A stretch of DNA of 64,000 bases, from the NCBI GenBank assembly GCA_022796875.1, contig JAAWJJ010000011.1, forward strand, positions 1 through 64,000, read 5' to 3'. The translations under genes were made by a program, and so were the position numbers. Positions 17,537-26,233 of this stretch are shown one piece after another (the first letter of the stretch is position 1; each line of letters opens with the position of its first letter). This stretch comes from Eubacterium sp. (GTDB lineage: Bacteria; Bacillota; Clostridia; Lachnospirales; Lachnospiraceae). The notes under the pieces are model-generated. The model made no database searches and had not been told where the DNA came from. It worked only from the letters and a program-made list of their open reading frames with translations.

Positions 17537-18318
17537 GCTGCCTTTGTTGCTTTTCGTGGGGTGGAGAAAGTCGATGACAGTTTCACCGTTTCTTTACGGA
17601 ACGGCTTTATTCACAATTTCTAAAAGTTGGAGATATAAAAAATGTTATCTGCACTTTTTTACATGGATTTCCGGCTATACTGCCAGAACCGGGAAAGCAG
17701 TTCCGGAATTTTCAGTATCCCTAACTCCGGGATGGGCGGATGTGATTTGATTCCCCCGATTCAAACTCGGTTTTCCGTCAGACGCATGAGCACCGGAGGC
17801 GGGACTTTTGTTTTTCTTCCATTGGAAGTCTTTTGTGTGTTTTTCTTATCAGCGGCAGGAAAAGCACAAATGGGTATGCCGGTCGACTGTCTGAGGGACT
17901 GCCATAACAAAACTTTTTCAGATTTAAGCATTATTTATGGCAGTCCCGAGTTTCGCAGGGCATACCCTTATCGAACGTGCTTGATGCCGCTGTTAGAAAA
18001 ACCAGAAAGGCTGTCCAGGAAGAAAAACATGTCCCGCCCAGGTGCGTTCCAAACATTGAAGAAAACCTCAGACAGTGAACTCGGGGGAATCCATTTCGCC
18101 CATTTTCCCGGAGATAAGGGATACTATAAAAATTCTTCCAATGTTTCCCTCTCTGGCAGCACAGCCTGGAAATCCATTGGCTAACGAAGCGTTCTGATAA
18201 CATTTTTTATATCACCATACTTATAGAAGTTTATATTTAAAGCCGTTTTGCAAAAGAAACAGTGAAACGGCCGGTAGCTTCTCCACCCCCATGAAAAGTA
18301 ACAAAGGCAGCGGAAAAA
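17530..18318. repeat. Long imperfect palindrome (fold-back element), ~790 bp
   Basis: The whole region reads as one giant inverted repeat centred near 17921-17924. The outer ends match perfectly (TTTTTCCGCTGCCTTTGTT 17530-17548 with its complement at 18300-18318), as do the inner ends (GGGACTGCCATAA 17895-17907 with TTATGGCAGTCCC 17935-17947, 27-base loop). Between them the arms align along their length with substitutions and indels: GGTGGAGAA, GATATAAAAAATGTTATC, ATGGATTTCC, CTGCCAGA, GTATCCCT, GATTCCCCCGA, GGCGGGAC and GGGTATGCC all recur inverted. Each arm can be read as a ~90-residue peptide starting MLS and ending near RDCHN/K (from 17642 on plus, from 18203 on minus). Indels break the shared frame, so I treat it as a repeat element, not as genes. 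Confidence 0.75.
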
Positions 18319-18322
18319 AAGC

Positions 18323-18351
18323 TTGCAATCAAAAAAATAATGTGCTAATAT
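18323..18351 (+). promoter_or_regulatory. Promoter of the aspS-gatCAB operon
   Basis: TTGCAA (18323-18328), a 17-base spacer and TAATAT (18346-18351) with a TG close before the -10. It lies immediately beyond the palindrome's right end and upstream of the T-box leader. Confidence 0.65.
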
Positions 18352-18357
18352 ATACAC

Positions 18358-18630
18358 CATATTAAAGGCTGTGAAGGAAACTCTTTTTTGCAGAAACTGA
18401 CAGAAATACAGCGTCACCGGCTGAGAGCGCTGTTTGGCGGAGCAAAAACAGGGAACATTCCGGAGCCGGCCGCCTGAATGTGTTTGAGAAAACAGTAGGG
18501 TTGCCCGTGTATGCGCGTTAAGCATGAGAGTGGAAGAATATGCAAAGAGGCAAGATCTTCAATGCGGGTGGTACCGCGGGAAATAAAATTTTGTCCCGTC
18601 CTGAAATACAGTATTTCAGGGCGTTTTTTT
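18358..18630 (+). promoter_or_regulatory. T-box riboswitch leader with terminator
   Basis: The T-box core GCGGGTGGTACCGCGGG (about 18564-18580) is nearly canonical. It is followed by a transcription terminator: CCTGAAATAC (18600-18609) pairs with GTATTTCAGG (18611-18620) before a T7 run at 18624-18630. Upstream, CCGGCT and AGCCGG plus CTGTTT and AAACAG build a plausible stem I. In its lower 3' side the bases GAA-AAC (18488-18493) lie in the expected specifier-loop position, giving a Glu codon next to an Asn codon. T-box leaders bind uncharged tRNA and then let transcription pass. This one controls aspS-gatCAB, which makes Asn-tRNA. The specifier assignment is my folding by eye. Confidence 0.85.
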
Positions 18631-18871
18631 ATATCATAGGAAATACCGCGTTATATTAAAGTGATAATGTATTAAATTCCCTATGATATAAAAAACCCTA
18701 CGGGTAGGATCGCACTGCGACGGAAATGAATTATGTTGCTGAAGCAACCCGCCGCAGGCGGAGAATCCAGCAGAGCTGGATTCTTTGTTCTTCTGAAAAA
18801 TCCAGAGGATTCTTTGGGATTCCCGTCCCGCAGCTTTTGACAAAAAATGTCGTAAAAAGGAGAGTACAAAA
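18625..18871 (+). repeat. Inverted repeat plus array of six mini-hairpins in aspS leader
   Basis: After the T-box terminator there is a 16-bp perfect inverted repeat (TTTTTTATATCATAGG 18625-18640 with its complement at 18680-18695). A row of tight hairpins follows: CCTAC/GTAGG (18697-18708), TCGCA/TGCGA (18710-18720), GTTGCT/AGCAAC (18735-18748), CCGCC/GGCGG (18749-18761), GAATCCAGC/GCTGGATTC (18763-18783) and AATCC/GGATT (18799-18811). All have loops of at most three bases as written. AAGGAGAG then precedes the aspS ATG. No open reading frame fits here. Confidence 0.7.
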
Positions 18872-20197
18872 ATGAAATTTTTAACAGGAGTAAACAAAAA
18901 AGAAACCGTGGAAATCAGCGAGCTCGTGACAGGAACACATGACAGGGTGACTGTCAGCGGAGCCGTACACAGCATCCGGGATATGGGGGATGTCGCATTT
19001 GTTATTTTGAGAAAGCGGGACGGCCTGCTGCAATGCGTATGTGAAAAAAGCAAATCGCCGTTTGAGTTTCGTACGATAAGAGAAGCCGCCGCAGTAGAGA
19101 TTACCGGTACGGTAAAGGCAGAAGAAAGAGCGCCGCATGGATTTGAAATATACATGGAGGAGTGTAAAGTGTTATCCGTACCGGCGGAACCGATGCCGCT
19201 TCCGATTGCAAAATGGAAGTTAAATACTTCTTTGGAAGCAAAGCTAAACAACCGTTCCGTTTCTCTCAGAAACGTCAGGGAGCGTGCGAAGTTTAAAATC
19301 CAGGAAGGCATTGTTCGGGGATTCCGCGATTTTTTATACAGGGAAGGTTTTACCGAAATACACACGCCGAAAATCGGAGCAAAAGGGGCGGAAGGCGGAG
19401 CCAATATATTTAAACTGGATTATTTCCATCGTCCGGCTGTGTTAGAGCAAAGCCCGCAGCTTTACAAACAGATGATGGTCGGAGTATTTGACCGGGTATT
19501 TGAAACCGGGCCGGTATTCCGGGCAGAAAAACATAATACCAAACGTCATCTGAACGAATATACCGGACTGGATTTTGAAATGGGATATATCGACGGGTTT
19601 GAAGATATTATGGCGATGGAAACGGGGTTTTTGCAATATACTATTAAATTGCTGCAGGAGGAATATCGAAAAGAACTTGACATTTTAAACGTTGCACTGC
19701 CCGATATCGAACGGATTCCGAGCGTCCGTTTTGCAGAGGCAAAACGGTTGGTTTCCGAAAAATATAAACGGGAGATTCGGAATCCGTATGACCTGGAGCC
19801 GGAAGAAGAGGCTTTGATCGGCAGATATTTTGAAGAGGAATATGATGCGGAGTTTGTATTTGTAACGCATTATCCATCGAAAAAAAGGCCGTTTTACGCG
19901 ATGGACGATCCGCAGGATGAAACAGTAACGCTCAGTTTTGATTTGTTATATAATGGAATTGAGGTCACAACAGGGGGACAACGCATCCATGATTATGGTA
20001 TACTGTTAGAGAAGATGCAAAAACGCGGTATGACGAGCGAGGGATTGGAGCACTATTTGAATACATTCAAATACGGTATGCCGCCGCACGGCGGCCTGGG
20101 AATCGGCCTGGAACGTTTGACGATGCAGATGTTAAAAGAAGAAAACGTCCGCGAAGCCTGCCTGTTCCCAAGGGATATGTCCCGTTTAGAGCCGTAA
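18872..20197 (+). CDS. aspS: Aspartyl-tRNA synthetase, archaeal type, probably non-discriminating
   Basis: Class II synthetase of 441 residues: N-terminal OB-fold anticodon domain (residues ~15-110), then the catalytic core with motif 2 FRAEKHNTKRHLNEYT and motif 3 GLGIGLERLTM. The short length and lack of the bacterial insertion domain put it in the archaeal/eukaryotic AspRS branch rather than with the ~590-residue bacterial enzyme. With gatCAB in the same operon it most likely charges both tRNA-Asp and tRNA-Asn with Asp, leaving the amidotransferase to convert Asp-tRNA-Asn to Asn-tRNA-Asn. An AsnRS was considered but rejected because of this context. It is controlled by the T-box upstream. 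Confidence 0.88.
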   Translation: MKFLTGVNKKETVEISELVTGTHDRVTVSGAVHSIRDMGDVAFVILRKRDGLLQCVCEKSKSPFEFRTIREAAAVEITGTVKAEERAPHGFEIYMEECKVLSVPAEPMPLPIAKWKLNTSLEAKLNNRSVSLRNVRERAKFKIQEGIVRGFRDFLYREGFTEIHTPKIGAKGAEGGANIFKLDYFHRPAVLEQSPQLYKQMMVGVFDRVFETGPVFRAEKHNTKRHLNEYTGLDFEMGYIDGFEDIMAMETGFLQYTIKLLQEEYRKELDILNVALPDIERIPSVRFAEAKRLVSEKYKREIRNPYDLEPEEEALIGRYFEEEYDAEFVFVTHYPSKKRPFYAMDDPQDETVTLSFDLLYNGIEVTTGGQRIHDYGILLEKMQKRGMTSEGLEHYLNTFKYGMPPHGGLGIGLERLTMQMLKEENVREACLFPRDMSRLEP

Positions 20198-20267
20198 ACG
20201 GTATCGCTGCGCCCAGGGAGTCAGCCGAAAAAAGAGTTTAAAGTGCAGGAATGAGGAGGAAATTTTT

Positions 20268-21233
20268 ATGAAGAAGAAAGCAGTTGCAGTATTATTCGCA
20301 GCGACGCTGGCAGTGGCATTGACGGCTTGCGGCGATAAAGGGAAAGAGGAAACCGTTACAAATCTGGCGGACGATTATGAAGCTCCGGAATTTTCCAATA
20401 CGGAAAGTCCGGAGGCTGTCAGCGATACTGGCAGTTTGGGCGCGGCGGACACCGAAGGAGATGCAAGCGGCGAAACCGGGGGTATACAGGAAAATACAGA
20501 AGCCGGCCAAAATGCAGAAGCCAGCAGCGATGCGGAGGAAAGCAGCAGCAAAAATACAGGAGGCGATACAGATGCAGGCACGGAGCAGACGGTTTCTGTG
20601 AAAGGAAATGAAGATACCGATTACCGCATTGAAACGGTAAGGTATGACAGCGGCCTTGACGGGATAAAAGTTACCTACCCTCAAATTTCCGACTGGGAGA
20701 ACGAGGAAGCGCAGGAGGAATGGAACGATACGTTTTATAATGAGGTAAGGGAAATCTGCAAGGATGCCGGAATCAATGATTCTATAGAAATCGAATTTGA
20801 GGTTATGACGCAGAACAATGAGATCTGTTCTCTTATTATGCTGGAACATAGCAACTGGGAGGGAGCCGCGCATCCGTATGCGTATTGTTACACGTTCAAT
20901 ATTGATATGGAAACTGGGAAAAAACTGACGCTCAGCGACTTTGCGGATCCGGAAAAGCTGGCAGATACGCTTTTAAATACCAGCGATTATTCGATCGGGA
21001 TGGAAGATATGACATTGGAAGACATTCTGTTTTCTTTCGGGGATATGGTTGAAATGCCGGATCAAAAAAGGCTGGGTCAGAATCTGGCGGTATTCGATAT
21101 GTCCTATGAAGAACGTATGGAAATTACGGATGATACGATGCTGTACGGCAAGTCTTTTCTGGAAGACGGAAAAGTGGTGCTCAGTATTGACGTCAACCAT
21201 GCGATGGGAGATTTTGTCTGGGTAAAAATGTAG
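20268..21233 (+). CDS. Lipoprotein with DUF3298/DUF4163-like domain
   Basis: Protein of 321 residues with a lipoprotein signal (MKKKAVAVLF...LTAC) and lipid-modified Cys21. A disordered acidic/Ser-rich linker (residues ~30-110) follows, then a C-terminal domain with QISDW, HPYAYCYTFNIDMETGKKL and LSDFADPEKL. That pattern is typical of the DUF4163/DUF3298 pair seen in RsiV-like and PdaC-like extracytoplasmic proteins. It should sit on the outer face of the membrane. Its place between aspS and gatC is odd for an envelope protein; it may simply ride in the operon. AGGAGG precedes the start. Confidence 0.8.
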   Translation: MKKKAVAVLFAATLAVALTACGDKGKEETVTNLADDYEAPEFSNTESPEAVSDTGSLGAADTEGDASGETGGIQENTEAGQNAEASSDAEESSSKNTGGDTDAGTEQTVSVKGNEDTDYRIETVRYDSGLDGIKVTYPQISDWENEEAQEEWNDTFYNEVREICKDAGINDSIEIEFEVMTQNNEICSLIMLEHSNWEGAAHPYAYCYTFNIDMETGKKLTLSDFADPEKLADTLLNTSDYSIGMEDMTLEDILFSFGDMVEMPDQKRLGQNLAVFDMSYEERMEITDDTMLYGKSFLEDGKVVLSIDVNHAMGDFVWVKM

Positions 21234-21295
21234 CGGCGGCAGAAACAGAGATTATGGCGGCACAGAGGTTATGATAGAAAAGGCAGGGTAAGGAT

Positions 21296-21589
21296 ATGGC
21301 GAATATGATATCGGACGAAGTGATGGAATATGTGGGAATTTTAGCCAAGCTGGAATTGTCCGAGGAAGAAAAAGAACAGGCAAAAAAGGATATGGAGCGG
21401 ATGCTCGATTATATTGACCAGCTGAATGAACTGAATACGGACGGGGTAGAGCCGATGTCGCATGTATTTCCGGTGAATAATGTTTTCAGGGAAGATATTG
21501 TGGAAAACGGCGATCGCAGCGAGGCAATGCTGGAAAATGCCCCGGCGCAGAAAGCAGGCAGCTTTCAAGTGCCGCGGACAGTAGAGTAA
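21296..21589 (+). CDS. gatC: Asp/Glu-tRNA amidotransferase subunit C
   Basis: Protein of 97 residues matching GatC along its length: VMEYVGILAKLELSEEEKE at the start, DMERMLDYIDQLNELNTDGV in the middle, and the PMSHVFPVNNVFREDIV segment that wraps around GatA. GatC stabilises the GatA-GatB complex, which amidates Glu-tRNA-Gln and Asp-tRNA-Asn. It is followed after 81 bases by gatA, the usual CAB order. Confidence 0.95.
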   Translation: MANMISDEVMEYVGILAKLELSEEEKEQAKKDMERMLDYIDQLNELNTDGVEPMSHVFPVNNVFREDIVENGDRSEAMLENAPAQKAGSFQVPRTVE

Positions 21590-21670
21590 GGAGCTATAAT
21601 ACAATACGCATGAGCGTGCCGTCAGTTTAAAAAGCATGCTCAGCGCGACGGATTCCAGGAGGGACCTAAA

Positions 21671-23236
21671 ATGGAAATCATACAATATACTGCAATGGAA
21701 ACGGCAGCAAAAATAAAGGCGAAAGAGATTTCCGTCGTGGAAGCGGTGGAAGCGTCTTTTGCGCAAATCGAAAAAGAGGAAGACAGCGTGCACGCATATG
21801 TAACGGTGAACCAGGAACTGGCGTTACAGCAGGCTGAGCAGGTTCAGAAGCAAATTGCCAATAAAGAACTGACCGGCCCGCTGGCAGGCGTTCCGATGGC
21901 GGTAAAAGACAATATATGCACAAAAGGCATGTTAACCACATGCTGTTCGAAAATACTGGAAAATTTCAGGCCGACGTATACGGCGCAGGCGGTGGAAAAC
22001 CTGATCGCAGGCGGAGCCGTGCTGCTTGGCAAAACGAATATGGATGAGTTCGCGATGGGCAGCACGACGGAAAGCTCTTATTACGGCGTGACCAGAAACC
22101 CATGGAATCTGAATGCGGTGCCGGGAGGTTCTTCAGGCGGAAGCTGCGCGGCGGTAGCGGCGGGGGAAGCATTTTATACGCTGGGTTCCGATACCGGCGG
22201 CTCAATCCGGCAGCCGAGTTCTTTTTGCGGCGTTGTCGGAATCAAGCCGACATACGGAACCGTATCCCGTTTCGGATTAATTGCTTACGGGTCTTCGTTA
22301 GACCAGATCGGGCCGATTACAAAAGACGTGTCCGACGGCGCGGCCGTTTTGGAAATGATCGCGTCTTATGATAAAAAAGACTCGACTTCCGTCAAACGGG
22401 AAGAAACGGATTTTACCGCTGCGCTTGTAGACGACGTCAGAGGAATGAAGATCGGGATTCCGGGCGATTACCTGACAGGCGGGCTGGAAAGGGAAGTAAA
22501 GGACGCCGTATTAAAAGCGGCGGAAGTATTGAAACAGAAAGGCGCCGTTGTGGAAGAATTTGACCTGAGCCTCGTGGAATATGCGATTCCGGCTTATTAT
22601 GTTATTGCGTCCGCGGAGGCCAGTTCGAATCTCGCCCGTTTCGACGGGGTAAAATACGGATACCGCGCCGGGAATTACGACGGCCTGCACCAGATGTATA
22701 AAAAGACGCGTTCGGAAGGCTTCGGAAAAGAGGTAAAACGGCGGATTATGCTTGGTTCCTTTGTGTTGAGTTCCGGCTATTACGACGCTTATTATCTAAA
22801 AGCGCTGCGTACGAAAGCCATGATAAAACAGGCTTTTGATAAAGCGTTTGAAAAATACGACGTGATACTCGGCCCGGTTGCGCCGACGACGGCGCCGCTT
22901 CTCGGTTCTTATGACAATGATCCGATCAAAATGTATTTGAGCGATATTTATACGGTTTCCGTTAACCTTGCGGGGCTGCCGGGCATCAGCGTGCCATGCG
23001 GCGCCGACAGTAAAGGGCTGCCAATCGGTGTGCAGATGGTGGCCGATTGTTTTAAAGAGAAAAAAATGATCCGCGCCGCGTATGCTTTCGAGCAGTCGGG
23101 AGTAAAAATGTGCAGCCCGTTTCTGAAAGAGAAGCTGGCTGAAAAAACGGATATTCCGTTTCTGAAAGAGAAGCTGGCTGAAAAAACGGATATTCCGTTT
23201 CTGAAAGAACAGGCGGGAAAGGAGGAGAGAATATGA
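21671..23236 (+). CDS. gatA: Asp/Glu-tRNA amidotransferase subunit A
   Basis: Protein of 521 residues of the amidase-signature family. The catalytic triad Lys79 (AVKDN), Ser154 (PGGSSGGS) and Ser178 (DTGGSIRQP) is at the standard GatA positions. GatA releases ammonia from glutamine for GatB. The C-terminus is about 30 residues longer than usual because of a tandem repeat (FLKEKLAEKTDIP twice, then FLKEQ), encoded by an exact 39-base duplication. The gene overlaps gatB by four bases (ATGA), so translation is coupled. Confidence 0.95.
   Translation: MEIIQYTAMETAAKIKAKEISVVEAVEASFAQIEKEEDSVHAYVTVNQELALQQAEQVQKQIANKELTGPLAGVPMAVKDNICTKGMLTTCCSKILENFRPTYTAQAVENLIAGGAVLLGKTNMDEFAMGSTTESSYYGVTRNPWNLNAVPGGSSGGSCAAVAAGEAFYTLGSDTGGSIRQPSSFCGVVGIKPTYGTVSRFGLIAYGSSLDQIGPITKDVSDGAAVLEMIASYDKKDSTSVKREETDFTAALVDDVRGMKIGIPGDYLTGGLEREVKDAVLKAAEVLKQKGAVVEEFDLSLVEYAIPAYYVIASAEASSNLARFDGVKYGYRAGNYDGLHQMYKKTRSEGFGKEVKRRIMLGSFVLSSGYYDAYYLKALRTKAMIKQAFDKAFEKYDVILGPVAPTTAPLLGSYDNDPIKMYLSDIYTVSVNLAGLPGISVPCGADSKGLPIGVQMVADCFKEKKMIRAAYAFEQSGVKMCSPFLKEKLAEKTDIPFLKEKLAEKTDIPFLKEQAGKEERI
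23117..23208 (+). repeat. 39-bp tandem repeat in the 3' end of gatA
   Basis: Two consecutive 39-base copies (23117-23155 and 23156-23194), apparently identical, are followed by a partial third copy to about 23208. The length is a multiple of three, so the gatA frame is kept and only the C-terminal tail grows by 13 residues per copy. Confidence 0.9.
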
Positions 23237-24663
23237 GCAAACAATATGAAACCGTGATCGGCCTGGAAGTCCATGTGGAACTGGCCACGAAAACAAAAAT
23301 TTTCTGCTCCTGCTCTACCGCGTTCGGGGGCGCGCCGAATACGCATACGTGTCCGGTATGCACCGGCATGCCGGGATCGCTGCCGGTGTTAAATAAAAAA
23401 GTGGTGGAATATGCAATAGCCGTAGGGCTGGCAACGAATTGCAGCATTACGCAGTATTGCAAATTTGACCGGAAAAATTATTTTTATCCGGACAATCCGC
23501 AAAATTATCAGATTTCCCAGTTGTATCTGCCGATCTGCCGAAACGGCGGCATTGAGATTGAAACGGCGTCGGGTACGAAAACAGTCGGAATCCATGAAAT
23601 CCATATGGAAGAAGACGCCGGAAAGCTGATTCACGACGAATGGGAGGACTGTTCCCTCGTGGATTATAACCGTTCCGGCGTACCTCTGATCGAGATCGTT
23701 TCCGAGCCGGATATGCGTTCGGCGGAGGAAGTCATTGCGTATCTGGAAAAACTGCGCCTGATCATTCAGTATCTGGGGGCTTCCGACTGCAAGCTTCAGG
23801 AGGGTTCCATGCGTGCGGACGTCAACCTGTCCGTACGGGAGGCAGGCGCGGCAGAATTTGGCACCAGGACGGAGATGAAGAACTTAAATTCGTTTAAGGC
23901 GATCACTCGCGCGATCGAAGGAGAGCGCGCCCGCCAGATAGAATTGCTCGAGGAGGGCAAGGCCGTCGTCCAGGAAACGAGAAGGTGGGATGACAACAAG
24001 GAATATTCTTATGCGATGCGGTCCAAAGAGGACGCGCAGGATTACCGTTATTTTCCGGAGCCGGACCTGACGCCGGTCGTGATCGGCGACGAGTGGCTGG
24101 AGCAGATCCGGACAGCGCAGCCGGAACTGAGGACTGAAAAACTGGCCCGTTATAAAGAAGAGTATCATCTTCCAGATTATGACGCGCAGATTATTACAGA
24201 ATCGAAAAAGATGGCCGATTTGTTTGAAAGTACCGCCAAAATCTGCGGGAAACCGAAAAAAGTGTCCAACTGGCTGATGGTAGAAACGATGCGCCTGTTA
24301 AAAGAGCAGGGAAAAGAACCGGAAGAAATTTCTTTTTCACCAAAAAACCTTGCGGCATTGATTGATCTCGTAGATTCTGGTACAATAAATAATACCGTTG
24401 CAAAAGACGTATTTGAACAGATTTTTAAAAACGATACGGATCCGGAAAAATATGTGGAAGAAAACGGTTTAAAGACCGTAAATGACGAAAGCGCGCTTCG
24501 TAAAGCAGTCGAACAGGTCATACAGGAAAATCAGCAGTCCGTGCAGGATTATCATAACGGAAAAGAAAAAGCGCTGGGATTTCTGGTAGGACAGACGATG
24601 AAAGCGATGAAAGGGAAAGCGAATCCGGCAATGGTAAATCAGATGTTGAAAGAATTATTGTAG
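23233..24663 (+). CDS. gatB: Asp/Glu-tRNA amidotransferase subunit B
   Basis: Protein of 476 residues with the GatB hallmarks: YETVIGLEVHVELATKTK at the start, FCSC...HTCPVCTGMPG zinc-type Cys pairs, KFDRKNYFYPDNPQNYQISQ in the kinase-like cradle, DYNRSGVPLIEIV, and a C-terminal helical tail (GFLVGQTMKAMKGKANP) that binds the tRNA elbow. GatB phosphorylates the misacylated tRNA and transfers ammonia to it. The start overlaps the end of gatA. Confidence 0.96.
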   Translation: MSKQYETVIGLEVHVELATKTKIFCSCSTAFGGAPNTHTCPVCTGMPGSLPVLNKKVVEYAIAVGLATNCSITQYCKFDRKNYFYPDNPQNYQISQLYLPICRNGGIEIETASGTKTVGIHEIHMEEDAGKLIHDEWEDCSLVDYNRSGVPLIEIVSEPDMRSAEEVIAYLEKLRLIIQYLGASDCKLQEGSMRADVNLSVREAGAAEFGTRTEMKNLNSFKAITRAIEGERARQIELLEEGKAVVQETRRWDDNKEYSYAMRSKEDAQDYRYFPEPDLTPVVIGDEWLEQIRTAQPELRTEKLARYKEEYHLPDYDAQIITESKKMADLFESTAKICGKPKKVSNWLMVETMRLLKEQGKEPEEISFSPKNLAALIDLVDSGTINNTVAKDVFEQIFKNDTDPEKYVEENGLKTVNDESALRKAVEQVIQENQQSVQDYHNGKEKALGFLVGQTMKAMKGKANPAMVNQMLKELL

Positions 24664-24673
24664 GAGAAAAGCG

Positions 24674-26152
24674 ATGAGTGAAAATTATGACGACCAGGAT
24701 ATTGAACTGGAAGTAGACCTGGAAAGCGAAGAAGATACCGAAGATTACGAAGAGAATACCAAAAAACGTGATAAGGATAACGACAACGAATATGAAGACG
24801 TCTGCTACATCTGCCATCGCCCGGAAAGCAGAGCCGGGAAGATGATGCGGATTCCGAATAATATTTGTATTTGTTCCGATTGTATGCAGAAAACGTTCGA
24901 CAGTATGAACAGTTCCGGGTTTAACATGGATGATATTTTGAATATGAATTTGGGAAGAATGCCGAATATCAGCATGATTAACCTGTCGGATCTGCAGAAT
25001 ATGATGCCGAATAACCAGCGTATCAAGAAGAAAAAACCGAAAGAAAAAGCGAAACAGCCGAAACTGGATATCAAATCCATCCCGGCTCCGCATAAAATCA
25101 AAGCGAGCCTGGACGATTATGTGGTAGGGCAGGAACAGGCAAAAAAAATCATGTCTGTCGCCGTATACAATCATTATAAACGTGTGGCGACCGATACAAT
25201 GGACGATATTGAAATCGAGAAATCCAATATGCTGATGGTCGGACCGACCGGAAGCGGCAAAACGTATCTGGTAAAAACGCTGGCCAGGCTGTTGGACGTA
25301 CCGTTGGCGATTACCGACGCGACCTCCCTGACGGAGGCCGGCTACATAGGCGATGATATCGAAAGCGTAGTATCTAAATTGCTGGCGGCTGCCGGCAACG
25401 ACGTGGAAAAAGCCGAGCACGGCATCATTTTCATTGACGAAATTGATAAAATTGCCAAGAAGAAAAATACAAATCAGCGGGATGTCAGCGGGGAATCCGT
25501 ACAGCAGGGAATGTTAAAGCTGTTAGAGGGCGCGGAAGTGGAAGTCCCGGTGGGCGCAACGAGCAAAAATGCGATGGTGCCGATGACGACCGTAAATACG
25601 AAAAATATTTTGTTTGTTTGCGGCGGCGCGTTCCCGGATCTGGAAAATGTTATTAAAGAGCGTTTGAATAAGCGGTCTTCGATGGGATTTAAGGCGGATT
25701 TGAAAGATAAATACGACGGGGAAGAAAACCTGCTGCAGCAGGTGACGGTAGAAGATATGAAAAATTTCGGGATGATCCCGGAATTTGTCGGGCGTCTGCC
25801 AATCCTGTTTTCTTTAGAAGCGCTGACGGAAGATATGCTGGTCAAAATATTAAAAGAGCCGAAAAATGCAATTATCAAGCAGTATCAGAAATTGCTGTCG
25901 TTAGACGAAGTCGATCTGGAATTTGAAGAGGAAGCGCTGCATGTAATCGCTCGGAAAGCAAAAGAAAAAGAAGTCGGCGCGCGTGCGCTGCGGGCGATCA
26001 TTGAAGATTTCATGCTGGATATTATGTATGAAGTGCCGAAAGACGACAATATCGGCAAAGTAGTCATTACGAAAGAATATATAGAAAAAACCGGCGGGCC
26101 TGTCATTATGATGCGGGGGTGTCCTGTGATAGAGGAAAAAACGCTGGCTTAA
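24674..26152 (+). CDS. ClpX-like AAA+ protein with zinc finger
   Basis: Protein of 492 residues. An unusually acidic N-terminal extension (residues 1-40) precedes a C4 zinc-binding domain (Cys44, Cys47, Cys67, Cys70), then a Lys-rich linker and the ClpX AAA+ core. The core has Walker A GPTGSGKT, Walker B IIFIDEIDKI, the pore loop GYIG, and SMGFKAD at the position of the ClpP-docking IGF loop. ClpX unfolds proteins and feeds them to ClpP. It is longer than standard ClpX (~420) and follows gatB by 10 bases instead of sitting beside clpP or tig, so it is likely a second, specialised paralogue. ClpP binding is therefore likely but unproven. Confidence 0.88.
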   Translation: MSENYDDQDIELEVDLESEEDTEDYEENTKKRDKDNDNEYEDVCYICHRPESRAGKMMRIPNNICICSDCMQKTFDSMNSSGFNMDDILNMNLGRMPNISMINLSDLQNMMPNNQRIKKKKPKEKAKQPKLDIKSIPAPHKIKASLDDYVVGQEQAKKIMSVAVYNHYKRVATDTMDDIEIEKSNMLMVGPTGSGKTYLVKTLARLLDVPLAITDATSLTEAGYIGDDIESVVSKLLAAAGNDVEKAEHGIIFIDEIDKIAKKKNTNQRDVSGESVQQGMLKLLEGAEVEVPVGATSKNAMVPMTTVNTKNILFVCGGAFPDLENVIKERLNKRSSMGFKADLKDKYDGEENLLQQVTVEDMKNFGMIPEFVGRLPILFSLEALTEDMLVKILKEPKNAIIKQYQKLLSLDEVDLEFEEEALHVIARKAKEKEVGARALRAIIEDFMLDIMYEVPKDDNIGKVVITKEYIEKTGGPVIMMRGCPVIEEKTLA

Positions 26153-26196
26153 ATCATTTTCGCGTCAATCTGTCTTATAATAAAGATTCGCAATAG

Positions 26197-26233
26197 AAAA
26201 TCGCCTGAGCGTAAAAACTCAGACGATTTTTTT
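26197..26233. terminator. Rho-independent terminator after the clpX-like gene
   Basis: AAAATCGCCTGAG (26197-26209) pairs with CTCAGACGATTTT (26218-26230) with one mismatch and runs into seven Ts. It ends the aspS operon and may also act on the convergent ene-reductase gene. Confidence 0.85.

Noticed and set aside
17642..18184. Open reading frame of 180 codons on the plus strand
   Set aside because: It spans both arms of the long palindrome and its second half is the reverse complement of its first; the matching minus-strand peptide breaks frame through indels, so it is not treated as a gene.
18872..20197. Synthetase as asparaginyl-tRNA synthetase
   Set aside because: The co-transcribed gatCAB would be pointless if Asn-tRNA were made directly; an archaeal-type non-discriminating AspRS explains the operon.
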